From JBGPBY01 sp041481485 (GTDB taxonomy: Bacteria > Acidobacteriota > Terriglobia > 20CM-2-55-15): a DNA stretch of 31,720 bases. Positions within the stretch are counted from its first letter, which is position 1; every line of letters begins with the position of its first letter. The DNA lies in contig JBGPBY010000012.1 in NCBI GenBank assembly GCA_041481485.1, forward strand, positions 1 through 31,720, in the 5' to 3' direction. A program made the position numbers and the translations under genes. Positions 24,574-31,720 of the stretch are shown here, piece by piece. Under the pieces are notes generated by a model. That model saw only the letters and a list, made by a program, of their open reading frames with translations, was not told the DNA's origin and searched no databases.

Positions 24574-27023
24574 CAACGTAGTCCTGAATCGTGTCCCAGT
24601 TGACGGATTTTTTCATCGACGGGCATGAGATTAACCAACTGCCTGGTGCATTGCATCAGTGTTTCTCGATCTCCACGCTCGATCGCAATGCGTCCTTGAT
24701 CGACAAGCTTGCGGGCAAGTGGAAGATCACGGGCCGAGTTGATGCGGGATGCGGCCATGTTGAAGATCTGTTTCCAGGCATCGGGATCCCTGAAATATGC
24801 GGCCCGCGCCAGAGACTGAATCTGTTGAAGGCGCGACTGAAGCTCTGGTACGTCTCGCGCTTTGCGCGCCTGATCCAGAGCCGATGCCGCCTCATCAAGC
24901 AGACGCCGTTCGTGAGATGTGCCGTGAATCGATAGCAGCGCCATTGCCATGCTCAGTTCCATCACGGCCTGGGCTTCAAGTTTGGGAAATTGGGTTTCCT
25001 GCTCGAGCGCATCCAGTTCCGCATCGATCTCAATCAACCGCCGTCTGGCTTTTTGAGCCGCATCGGCGTCACCGGCGCGGGCCGCGCCGGCATCGCGTTC
25101 GGCTTCGGTGAGGCTCAGTTCAAAGCCTCCAAGCTGCGCCGGAAACTCGGATCCTTTGTTTCTTTTTTGGAAGGCATCGTTGAAAAGCAAAGACAGTCTT
25201 TTGCGCAGATCACGAATTGCCTGATCCAATGTTTCGGCCGGTGCATCGGGAACGAGCAGATGTGAAATTTCTTCAAAAACCTGTCCTGATGCGGTCAGTG
25301 CCTGAGCAGAGAGACGTCCGCCCCGATCGACGGCGAGCGTAACTTCAATGGATGATCCCGATGAAATGCTTGACGCCAGTTGAGATCCGCGAATCTCGAG
25401 AGCTCCAACCAGACGGCAAAGATGCGCCTTTTCATATTCGCCCTGAACAATTGGAATGCGCAATACGCTGGAATCACTTCCCGGAATGATGGTTTGAACG
25501 ACCTCATGGAGAAACGTTCGGCGGGCCGGCAACGGAGATCCACGTTCGAAATAGATGTGCGTCCGGTCGGATGCGAGTGCGACGCCAATGGCGCGAGACA
25601 ATGGAGGGTCGGCGAGCGTGAGCCCGTGAATGATTCTTACTGTCGATGGCGAAAGGTGAACGGCGGACCCATCACTGGCGGTACCCAGAATTCTGAATTC
25701 GTTCGTACGGTGGGGAAGAACGTTGACCGAAGCGACAAAAGTGCCGTCTTGGGTAACGGGCGTTTCGGCCCCGGTCCAGCCTTCGCGCTCAAAACGGACA
25801 GAAGCCGGCCCGGAGGCTTTTTCTTCTGACACGCGGCCAACAATATATGGAGTCGGATCGGATGTCATGGCCGGATACTGCAACCAGACGCGCCGGCCTA
25901 TATCGGAAATCGTCCTGACAGTAGGCCGGGCATCGAGGTTTGCGCTGGCAGCGTAGAGTGCCGCACCCTGCGCCACGAGCGTCATTGGATCGAGTCCACC
26001 GGCAAGCGGCGCCCCCAAAGTTTCCGACAACCGCTGGCGCACGACCGGCATCGCAGTAGGACCGCCAACCAGAACGATGCGCGATACCTGGGCCGGATGC
26101 ATGCCGTTCGCCTCCAGCAACCGAAGGCACACGGCGATGGATCGGTCCACCAGTGCGGTGCACCGCTGGGCCACGTCTTCGCGTGAAACTTCAAAATCGA
26201 CATCCACGTTTACATCCCCAAACTGAAGATTGGGAATCTGGAGGCTGGTGTTCTCCACGCGCGTCAGTTCAATTTTTGCTTCTTCGACCGCGAATTTGAG
26301 TTTTCGAATCGCATCGGCATTCCGGGAATCTGAGCGCAGAAACGCGCGGGGGCGGCCCGACGACAGACGTTCGAGCACGAGATCGACCATCGCCAGGTCA
26401 AAATCCCGGCCGCCGAGAAAATTATCGCCGTCATGCCCAACAACACGTAGCAAACCATCCCGGGTTTCGAGGAGCGATACGTCGAAGGTACCTCCGCCCA
26501 GGTCATACACCATCCATGTGCCCGATGTTTCGTCCGTCCATCCGGCAGCGAGAGCCGAAGCGATGGGCTCCTGGATCAATTCCACTCGATCAAAGCCGGC
26601 GAGTCTGGCCGCTTCGCTGGTAGCAGCAGATTGCGGCAGTTCAAAGAGAGCAGGAGCGGAGATAACGGCATGGGCCGGATCGAAGCCAAACTGCTCGCGC
26701 ACATCCGCGCGCAAAGACTTCAGGATTTCCGCCGAAAGTTCTTCCGGTTTGAGCGACTTTCCGGATGCTCGAAATCGGAGGAGCTGTTTGGTTCCCATCA
26801 GCCTCTTGAATTCGCTGCGGACATTCTCAGAATCGCTTTCCAGCGATTGCCGTGCCCTTGCCCCAACCGTTATGACCGCGCGCGAGTCGATTCGCACGAC
26901 CGAGGGGGTCAGCGTCGCGCCCTGCGGCGTTCGCACCATGTGAGTCTGGCTGCCGTCAAAAATGGATGCCGCGGAATTGGTTGTGCCGAGATCGATCCCA
27001 AGATAAAAAGGGCGATCGTTCAT
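24573..27023 (-). CDS. Hsp70 (DnaK)-like ATPase with an extra beta domain after the nucleotide-binding domain
   Basis: An 816-residue chaperone-type ATPase. The nucleotide-binding domain (about residues 1-365) has YLGIDLGTTNSAAS, WMVYDLGGGTFDVSLLE and RIVLVGGPTAMPVVRQRL, the classical phosphate and adenosine motifs, so ATP binding should be intact. A beta-rich segment of about 90 residues (375-465; RVWLQYPAMTSDPTP to VRIIHG), Ig-like in feel, separates it from a DnaK-type substrate-binding sheet (LADPPLSRAIGVAL, PIVQGEYEKAHLCRLVGALE). A long helical tail ends without the EEVD/EDVDK-type signature. Canonical DnaK is about 640 residues. ATG 27023 starts at MNDRPFYLGIDLG; the longer frame adds unrelated sequence. 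A weak minus-strand promoter (TTGCTG, 17 bases, TATCTT) lies at 27073-27101. It heads a coupled unit with the J-like and membrane genes. Confidence 0.88.
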   Translation of the reverse strand: MNDRPFYLGIDLGTTNSAASIFDGSQTHMVRTPQGATLTPSVVRIDSRAVITVGARARQSLESDSENVRSEFKRLMGTKQLLRFRASGKSLKPEELSAEILKSLRADVREQFGFDPAHAVISAPALFELPQSAATSEAARLAGFDRVELIQEPIASALAAGWTDETSGTWMVYDLGGGTFDVSLLETRDGLLRVVGHDGDNFLGGRDFDLAMVDLVLERLSSGRPRAFLRSDSRNADAIRKLKFAVEEAKIELTRVENTSLQIPNLQFGDVNVDVDFEVSREDVAQRCTALVDRSIAVCLRLLEANGMHPAQVSRIVLVGGPTAMPVVRQRLSETLGAPLAGGLDPMTLVAQGAALYAASANLDARPTVRTISDIGRRVWLQYPAMTSDPTPYIVGRVSEEKASGPASVRFEREGWTGAETPVTQDGTFVASVNVLPHRTNEFRILGTASDGSAVHLSPSTVRIIHGLTLADPPLSRAIGVALASDRTHIYFERGSPLPARRTFLHEVVQTIIPGSDSSVLRIPIVQGEYEKAHLCRLVGALEIRGSQLASSISSGSSIEVTLAVDRGGRLSAQALTASGQVFEEISHLLVPDAPAETLDQAIRDLRKRLSLLFNDAFQKRNKGSEFPAQLGGFELSLTEAERDAGAARAGDADAAQKARRRLIEIDAELDALEQETQFPKLEAQAVMELSMAMALLSIHGTSHERRLLDEAASALDQARKARDVPELQSRLQQIQSLARAAYFRDPDAWKQIFNMAASRINSARDLPLARKLVDQGRIAIERGDRETLMQCTRQLVNLMPVDEKIRQLGHDSGLR

Positions 27024-27171
27024 CAGAGTGTCGTGCTCTCTCCTTGTAATTGTGCTTTGAACCAGCGAGAAGAAGATAAAGCGATGGGTCAGGCACAGCA
27101 AGCGATAACTGCTCAAGCCTTTGGGTTAGGGTTCTAGCAACGACACCGGTTCGCTGATCCTCAAAAAATGC

Positions 27172-27199
27172 GGTAATTTCTTCGGTGTCGCGTCGTCTA
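27172..27199 (+). promoter_or_regulatory. Candidate ECF-type promoter, possibly autoregulated
   Basis: GGTAAT (27172-27177) and CGTCTA (27194-27199) are separated by 16 bases. This resembles the GGAAC / CGTC layout that ECF sigma factors recognise, and it sits 14 bases before the start codon of the ECF gene it would drive. Autoregulation is common for such genes, but the match is by eye only. Confidence 0.4.
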
Positions 27200-27213
27200 T
27201 AGCAGAGGAGCCG

Positions 27214-27765
27214 ATGTCAACGAAGACGGTGTTGGATCCAATCTCATCTTTACATGCCCGGGAATTCGAGCAGATCTATCGGGAGTACGCCCCGCTGGTG
27301 AACCGGACGGCGTGGGGAGTGCTTGCCAATCGAGAAGACGCGGAAGATGTCCTTCACACGGTCTTTCTGAAGCTCTTGAGGAAGGGAATTCCACCGGAGT
27401 TTGAAAAGGATCCAAAGGCCTATCTCTACCGGGCTGCAGTGAATGTGTCCCTGGACGTTCTAAAGTCGCGTCGCCGGCATCCAACGCTTCACCCTATAGA
27501 CGCGGAGCGCGCAGAGGCTCGCTATCCTTCGAAACCGCATTTTGATGAAGAGACGCATCAGCGGGTGTACGCCGCAATTGGACAGTTGCCTGTGGAGTCC
27601 GCGGAGGTCCTGATCCTCCGGCACATGCAGAACAAAAGTACGGCGGAGATCATGGAAACGCTCGGCGTTTCCCGCGCCGCAGTCGCCGTTCGCCTGTTTC
27701 GCGCGCGAGCCCGACTGAGAAAACTTCTCCGAGTATACAAAGGAGGCCCACATGAAACGCGATGA
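27214..27765 (+). CDS. ECF-family RNA polymerase sigma factor
   Basis: A 183-residue sigma-70 family factor with the two domains of the ECF group. Region 2 is at residues 18-57 (FEQIYREYAPLVNRTAWGVL, then REDAEDVLHTVFLKLL, for core binding and -10 recognition). Region 4 is at about 112-170 (AAIGQLPVESAEVLILRHMQ, then STAEIMETLGVSRAAVAVRL), a helix-turn-helix for the -35 element. Length is normal for the group. GAGGAG precedes ATG 27214. The stop lies 14 bases inside the next gene, whose membrane protein is the obvious candidate regulator. A possible self-recognised promoter lies at 27172-27199. It is divergent from the Hsp70-like unit, so it may also act on that or on other TIGR03435 loci. 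Confidence 0.93.
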   Translation: MSTKTVLDPISSLHAREFEQIYREYAPLVNRTAWGVLANREDAEDVLHTVFLKLLRKGIPPEFEKDPKAYLYRAAVNVSLDVLKSRRRHPTLHPIDAERAEARYPSKPHFDEETHQRVYAAIGQLPVESAEVLILRHMQNKSTAEIMETLGVSRAAVAVRLFRARARLRKLLRVYKGGPHETR

Positions 27766-28981
27766 CAACAGTCTTGACTCGACTCTGGATCGACACATGG
27801 GACTAGCAGGTGAGCCTCCAGCGGGACAGGTGACATCTTCAGTCGAAGCGGTCTGGGAACAGTTGAGGTCTGAAGCGGAGTGTTCGATGCTGCCGGCCAG
27901 AGAAATCGTGACGCGTCGCTCTCACTTCACCATTGCTGCCGCATTGTTGGTCGTGACAATGGTGATCGGACTGTATGCGGCTCAACGCGCCGGCCTGTTA
28001 CAAGTGATGCTTCCAAGCCAACGGCCAGCACCACCGCAGGTTGCTGCCGCGTCGCAGAGCCCGGCAGTTTCGGTCAATCCTGTGCGCGAGCCTGCAACAA
28101 TCGAAACCGTTGCGGGATCAAGGGAACCGGTCGGTCCCTCCGAGCCCCTTCAAGCTTCGACTTCCGCCGCCGAGGATGTGGCGCGGCTTCAAAGCACCGA
28201 TGCCGGAAATGTGCGATTGCAGTCCGTCGGTGCAGCGTTTCCAGTCATCACCACCCAGCAGATCGACGGCAAATATTCGCAAGGCACGACCACGACCGCT
28301 CCCTTGGCATTCGAAGTTGCATCAATCCGACCGGTTCCACTTCCACTGACAATCCCAATCGGAGCGGGACCGTGGACTGTATCCAATGGACAATTCAGGA
28401 CAGAAATCGCCTTCGTCCGAGGTGTAATCGCATGGGCCTATGAGGTCATGCCTCCCCAGGTGAAGGGCGGACCTGACTGGATCGACCGAGAGCCTTACGA
28501 CTTCGACGCAAGAGCTAGAAGCGCTGCGGCGGGACCAAATCAGATCAGGATGATGGGACAAACACTCTTGACGGAACGCTTCAAATTAGCGGTCCACCGT
28601 CAGACCGAGGAAGCGCCGGTGTATAGGCTCGTCGTCTCAAAGAGCGGGTCGAAATTGCAAAAGGCAGACGGACAACGAAACTACATAAACTGGACTGGAC
28701 GGGGACAGGTAACGTTCTCGGAAAATACAACTCTGCTGGGTTTGAGAAACATTCTCTCGAGTCTGTTGGGCGTCCCGGTCCTCGATGATACCGGTCTCAA
28801 TGGAACCTATAATTTCAGCCTTGAATTCACAAGACCTCAGGATACGCGACCCAGGCAAGCCGACTCTCCTCCAGATTTGTTCACAGCGCTCCAGAAGCAA
28901 CTCGGACTTGAACTGCGCGCGACTAGGGGGCCCGTCGAAGTCGTCGTGATCGATCACATCGAAAGACCGTCGCCGAATTAA
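27752..28981 (+). CDS. Single-pass membrane protein with C-terminal TIGR03435 domain, putative partner of the ECF sigma factor
   Basis: A 409-residue protein. About 57 N-terminal cytoplasmic residues (DSTLDRHMGLAGEPPAG, SVEAVWEQLRSEAE) precede one membrane helix at about 58-77 (FTIAAALLVVTMVIGLYAAQ). A Pro/Ala/Ser-rich linker follows. The C-terminal part from about residue 184 reads FEVASIRPVP, GGPDWIDREPYDFDARA, LLTERFKLAVHRQTEEAPVY and LSSLLGVPVLDDTGLNGTYN, which is the TIGR03435 soil-associated family pattern. AAAGGAGG lies just before ATG 27752. The gene overlaps the sigma factor by 14 bases, the usual arrangement for an anti-sigma factor. The N-terminal tail is short and has no HxxxCxxC zinc motif, so an anti-sigma role is inferred from position and topology. 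The domain is probably periplasmic. Confidence 0.85.
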   Translation: MKRDDNSLDSTLDRHMGLAGEPPAGQVTSSVEAVWEQLRSEAECSMLPAREIVTRRSHFTIAAALLVVTMVIGLYAAQRAGLLQVMLPSQRPAPPQVAAASQSPAVSVNPVREPATIETVAGSREPVGPSEPLQASTSAAEDVARLQSTDAGNVRLQSVGAAFPVITTQQIDGKYSQGTTTTAPLAFEVASIRPVPLPLTIPIGAGPWTVSNGQFRTEIAFVRGVIAWAYEVMPPQVKGGPDWIDREPYDFDARARSAAAGPNQIRMMGQTLLTERFKLAVHRQTEEAPVYRLVVSKSGSKLQKADGQRNYINWTGRGQVTFSENTTLLGLRNILSSLLGVPVLDDTGLNGTYNFSLEFTRPQDTRPRQADSPPDLFTALQKQLGLELRATRGPVEVVVIDHIERPSPN

Positions 28982-29117
28982 CGGTCTACGTTTCCAAGTC
29001 GCGGTCCGAGGTCGCCCAGTCCTCCAACGCAATCGCGGCTATCGATGGCACACTAAGCTTTCGCCTCTAACATGCGACAGGATCATGTGGACGCGCTATT
29101 TTCTCGGCACACTGACT

Positions 29118-29147
29118 TTGGGCCTGCTCCGCTTTCGCCTGTATACT
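29118..29147 (+). promoter_or_regulatory. Candidate promoter of the exported LIC_10091-like gene
   Basis: TATACT at 29142-29147 is a five-of-six match to the -10 consensus. TTGGGC at 29118-29123, 18 bases upstream, is a weaker -35. The start codon lies 35 bases after the -10. The 201-base gap before the gene holds nothing else of note. Confidence 0.35.
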
Positions 29148-29182
29148 AACCGCACTTTTCTTCGAAAAAACTGGAGGGTTCG

Positions 29183-30706
29183 ATGACACATCGTGAAGGC
29201 GGAATGCCGTCGAAAAGGGTGATCGTCGCGTTTGTTGTCGTTTTCACCTTACTCTCCAAAACGCACGTGTCCCAGGCACCGGTCACGGGAGGAATAGTAC
29301 AAGCGACAAGGCCCATTTCGGGCCATATTGTCGTGGAACGAGCTGCGGCGCAACGGCCGCCTGCAGCGGCGGCTGTTCTTCCCGCACGCAGTGCGGATAC
29401 CCTTCCCTCGCAGATCAGTGACGCCGAATTCTGGCAGATGATTGTAGAGTTTTCAGAGCCCGAAGGTAAATTTCCTTACGACAACTTCATCTCCAACGAA
29501 ATGACCCAGCAGGTGGTGATCCCTGCATTAACGCGTGCCGCGCGGCCTGGCGAGGTCTACATCGGCGTTGGGCCGGAACAGAACTTTACTTACGCGAGCG
29601 CCCTGAAAGCCAGGATGGCATTCGTGATCGACATTCGCCGGCAAAACATGCTGGAGCTCCTTCTGTACAAGGCTTTGTTTGAGCTGTCGCCGGATCGCGC
29701 AGATTTCGTCTCAAGGCTGTTTTCGAGGAAACGGCCCGCGGGGCTGGACGAGAAGACCAGCGCGATCGCGTTATTTGCCGCGTACGAGAAAGCGGCTCCG
29801 GACGGAGATCTCTTTCTTGAGAATCGTCAGGCGATCGCGGGGATATTCAAAAAGCACGGGTTCGAGATTAGCAGCGATGACACTCTGGGAATCGAACGTG
29901 TGTATCAGGCATTTTATCGCGGTGGTCCGTCGATGAACTCCAATTCGGGTCCCGGACCGGCCAGCGGTACGCCGAGTTACATCGACCTGATGTCGATACC
30001 CGACGCTGCAGGGACCAACTGGAGTTACCTGGCAACCGAAGAAAACTATCGCCGCATTCGCGAGATGCACCAGAAAAACCTGTTCGTTCCTCTGGTTGGA
30101 GACTTTTCCGGTTCACGCACCATCCGGAACATTGCGCGATATCTGAAGGAGCACAACGCGAACGTGAGCGCGTTCTACGCCTCAAACGTCGAGACCTACT
30201 TGAATGAAAGTCAAACAAGAGATTTCTACGGCAATCTTCTGGCGTTGCCGTCGGATTCGACAACGATGGTGATCCGGTTCGTCGACAACAGGCACAGAAT
30301 GGAACTGCCTTCCTGGGCGATTGGCGGTATCTATTTACAAGTCGTATCGCCGATGAGCGATCTGACACGCCTCGCGAGTGGAGGAAATACTCCGAAACTT
30401 CCCGACCTGCTCCGGCTGATAAACGATCCGGCGCCAGGAAGCATCATTCCGGGGTTTATTCTTCCCATGAGCCAGACAGGGCGAAGATTCTCGATTGCAC
30501 TCGAGCCGCGATCCGATGGATTCTTCCGCGCATTCCTGCCGTCGCCCACTGAACCACTTCAGGTTGGTGCTCCCATAAATCTGCCTGCTGGATACGCGTT
30601 CAAGTCGATTACCTGGGGTTCGAAGAACCTGACGAATGAACCGCTGACTCCCACAGATTTGGATAACACTGCGAATGAACTGGTCATCACACTATCGACG
30701 CAGTAA
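29183..30706 (+). CDS. Exported protein resembling the LIC_10091 family
   Basis: A 507-residue protein with a basic start followed by a hydrophobic stretch (residues 10-31; RVIVAFVVVFTLLSKTHVSQ), which looks like a signal peptide or anchor. A Pro/Ala-rich linker then leads to the main domain at about residue 78. ISDAEFWQMIVEFSEPEGKF begins it, followed by GEVYIGVGPEQNFTYASALK, MAFVIDIRRQNMLELLLYKA and later RYLKEHNANVSAFYASNVET. I recall this pattern from proteins grouped with Leptospira LIC_10091, whose domain has a Rossmann/methyltransferase-like look; that link is from memory. GGAGGG precedes ATG 29183, and an internal ATG at 29204 is an alternative. It is convergent with the TlpA-like gene five bases away. 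Function is unknown. Confidence 0.72.
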   Translation: MTHREGGMPSKRVIVAFVVVFTLLSKTHVSQAPVTGGIVQATRPISGHIVVERAAAQRPPAAAAVLPARSADTLPSQISDAEFWQMIVEFSEPEGKFPYDNFISNEMTQQVVIPALTRAARPGEVYIGVGPEQNFTYASALKARMAFVIDIRRQNMLELLLYKALFELSPDRADFVSRLFSRKRPAGLDEKTSAIALFAAYEKAAPDGDLFLENRQAIAGIFKKHGFEISSDDTLGIERVYQAFYRGGPSMNSNSGPGPASGTPSYIDLMSIPDAAGTNWSYLATEENYRRIREMHQKNLFVPLVGDFSGSRTIRNIARYLKEHNANVSAFYASNVETYLNESQTRDFYGNLLALPSDSTTMVIRFVDNRHRMELPSWAIGGIYLQVVSPMSDLTRLASGGNTPKLPDLLRLINDPAPGSIIPGFILPMSQTGRRFSIALEPRSDGFFRAFLPSPTEPLQVGAPINLPAGYAFKSITWGSKNLTNEPLTPTDLDNTANELVITLSTQ

Positions 30707-30729
30707 CGATTCTATTTCGCGAAATCGTT
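30705..30729. terminator. Stem-loop across the convergent gene ends
   Basis: AACGATT (30705-30711) pairs with AATCGTT (30723-30729) around an 11-base loop that itself contains TTCGCGAA. It straddles the five-base gap between two convergent genes and could end transcription from both sides, but no long T-run follows. Confidence 0.3.
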
Positions 30730-31263
30730 TCCTGACATGCGTTCTAGTAACATGCCGCGTAGTTGGCATTCGCCGATGTTGTCATGGGAATTAGGTCCGG
30801 CTTTGAGGAACCCAACCCGTGTATCGACGATTTTTCCGTCCGGATCAATCAACATGAATGTTGGGAACGAGTCGACGTGGAACAGTTTTGCAACGTCCGA
30901 GGCGGTATCGACCAGTGTCGCATAAGGCGCAGGCGCTTTTTGCAGGAACGCTTTAACCTTCGACCGCTCTTCGCCAACGTCAATTCCAATGATTAGAAGA
31001 CCTCGATCCTTGTATTCGTGATGGATTGCTTCGAGTGCGGGCATTGCATCGCGGCAAGGGGGACACGAGACAGCCCAGAAATCCAGAAGAACGTACCGGC
31101 CCCTAAATGACGACAGCCGATATTCCTTGCCATCGATCGATCTCGCTCGAAACTCGGGCGCTTGTGTGCCGTATGGATCGCGTGACAGTTCACGGTGTGA
31201 CTGCAGTGACCGGGCCTCGTGGAACGATGAGAGCAGGAATGAGAGAGCCAGGATGATTTGCAT
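30712..31263 (-). CDS. TlpA/ResA-like thiol-disulfide oxidoreductase, exported
   Basis: A 183-residue thioredoxin-fold protein. The N-terminus (MQIILALSFLLSSFHEARS) is a signal peptide, so the protein should act in the periplasm. APEFRARSIDGKEYRLSSFR is the typical AhpC/TSA-Redoxin entry, LLDFWAVSCPPCRDAMP carries the redox-active CPPC (Cys67 and Cys70), and DSFPTFMLIDPDGKIV contains the cis-proline Pro134 followed by the usual DPDG turn. Length is normal for TlpA-like proteins. The likely role is reducing or exchanging disulfides in exported proteins, for example in cytochrome c maturation, although no such genes are nearby. ATG 31263 has a purine-rich GGTGGGA upstream. It is monocistronic in view and convergent with the exported LIC_10091-like gene. 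Confidence 0.9.
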   Translation of the reverse strand: MQIILALSFLLSSFHEARSLQSHRELSRDPYGTQAPEFRARSIDGKEYRLSSFRGRYVLLDFWAVSCPPCRDAMPALEAIHHEYKDRGLLIIGIDVGEERSKVKAFLQKAPAPYATLVDTASDVAKLFHVDSFPTFMLIDPDGKIVDTRVGFLKAGPNSHDNIGECQLRGMLLERMSGNDFAK

Positions 31264-31648
31264 GTGATCTTTCCCACCGATGGGATGACTTCACTGCAGG
31301 ATGTAACGGAACAGTCCACGGTTCAAAACAAAAAACAGTTGCATCGGCGAAATTCACTTGGCCGTATAGCCGACATCCCGTCCTTGTGCTGGGTTGCACC
31401 GATATTCGGCTACACAAGTCCGGTTTGCCGACATGAATCGGGCACTATACAGTTCGTGTTCCGAAGCCGCTGAATCTTCACGCTGATACTGACAGCAGCC
31501 AACAGAAGTCTCGAAAAGTTTCTTCTAAGAAATCATACTGATGAAACGTAATCCTCTTTGGACGCTGGAGCGGTAGAAAAGCAAGAATAGAGTTTGGCTG
31601 TAGCCTGCAGCGGACGAACATGAATCACACATGAGAGGATATTTGAGG
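31264..31648. other. Intergenic region with no recognisable gene
   Basis: No reading frame with a convincing start, ribosome-binding site or family resemblance is visible on either strand. It should contain the promoter of the TlpA-like gene, but no clear -35/-10 pair was found. A short perfect palindrome, TTTCTT-CT-AAGAAA, lies at 31519-31532. The region ends where an insertion-sequence-like terminus begins. Confidence 0.5.
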
Positions 31649-31720
31649 TGGTCCCCAAAATTCGGACCAGTGAATAAGGTGTAAAATCGCGAGCTTCGAA
31701 ACGGAGCATCATGAAATCGA
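31649..31720 (+). mobile_element. Left end of an insertion sequence (IS3-like), truncated by the window
   Basis: TGGTCC (31649-31654) and GGACCA (31664-31669) form a short inverted pair around CCAAAATTC, a terminus style I associate with IS3-family elements. About 40 bases later comes GGAG, then ATG at 31711 opening MKS, the common start of an OrfA transposase protein. Only ten bases of that frame are visible. Neither the right end nor a target-site duplication is in the window, so family and completeness are unproven. Confidence 0.5.

Noticed and set aside
26230..26943. Plus-strand frame of about 237 codons opposite the Hsp70-like gene
   Set aside because: The opposite strand encodes the unmistakable nucleotide-binding motifs of Hsp70. 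This frame is Ser/Arg-rich and featureless.
31519..31532. TTTCTT-CT-AAGAAA palindrome as a terminator
   Set aside because: The two-base loop is too short for a stable hairpin, the stem is AT-only apart from one pair, and no T-run follows.
1..31720. CRISPR arrays, tRNA or rRNA genes
   Set aside because: No regularly spaced repeats and no cloverleaf or rRNA-like stretches were noticed on reading either strand.

Overview
The window looks like a piece of a soil Acidobacteriota chromosome, with Solibacter/Bryobacter-like bacteria the best guess. The strongest pointer is a TIGR03435-family protein at 27.75-28.98 kb, a family I know as expanded in these bacteria. Gene density is high, GC is moderate to high, and most genes sit in translationally coupled runs. 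The taxonomic call is an inference from gene content, not a measurement.

Layout. (1) 1-3.2 kb, minus strand: two tandem proton-pumping antiporter-type membrane subunits (HyfB/NuoL-like; the second runs off the left edge), headed by an ArsR-family repressor with an inverted repeat at its start. (2) 3.2-4.28 kb: a small two-helix membrane protein on the minus strand, then about 550 bases without a convincing gene that hold a sharp GC-rich palindrome and a weak, possibly decayed small reading frame. (3) 4.28-22.56 kb, plus strand: an 18.3 kb run of eight genes with gaps of 2-6 bases or short overlaps. It encodes a trypsin-like serine peptidase, a small helical protein, two more trypsin-like peptidases in which that helical module is fused to the C-terminus, a 1140-residue DUF6603 protein, and three large proteins (1110, 1826 and 625 residues) that I do not recognise. 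(4) 22.77-27.02 kb, minus strand: an overlapping three-gene unit for an Hsp70-like ATPase with an extra domain, a J-domain-like protein without HPD, and a membrane protein with a helical tail. (5) 27.2-29.0 kb, plus strand: an ECF sigma factor overlapping a single-pass membrane protein with a TIGR03435 domain. (6) 29.2-31.3 kb: an exported protein resembling the LIC_10091 family, convergent with a TlpA-like thiol-disulfide protein. (7) The right edge shows what looks like the left end and start codon of an insertion sequence.

The most interesting unit is the 18.3 kb peptidase/DUF6603/giant-protein operon. All three peptidases keep recognisable His, Asp and GDSGS motifs, and all three carry a cluster of adjacent cysteines between the His and the Asp. 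None of the operon's proteins has an obvious signal peptide, and only the 1110-residue protein has a clear membrane segment. This suggests a large, co-translated, protease-containing assembly of unknown job, probably at or inside the cell envelope. The convergent Hsp70/J-like/membrane unit could be an independent chaperone system or could help assemble large proteins; the sequence alone does not say which.
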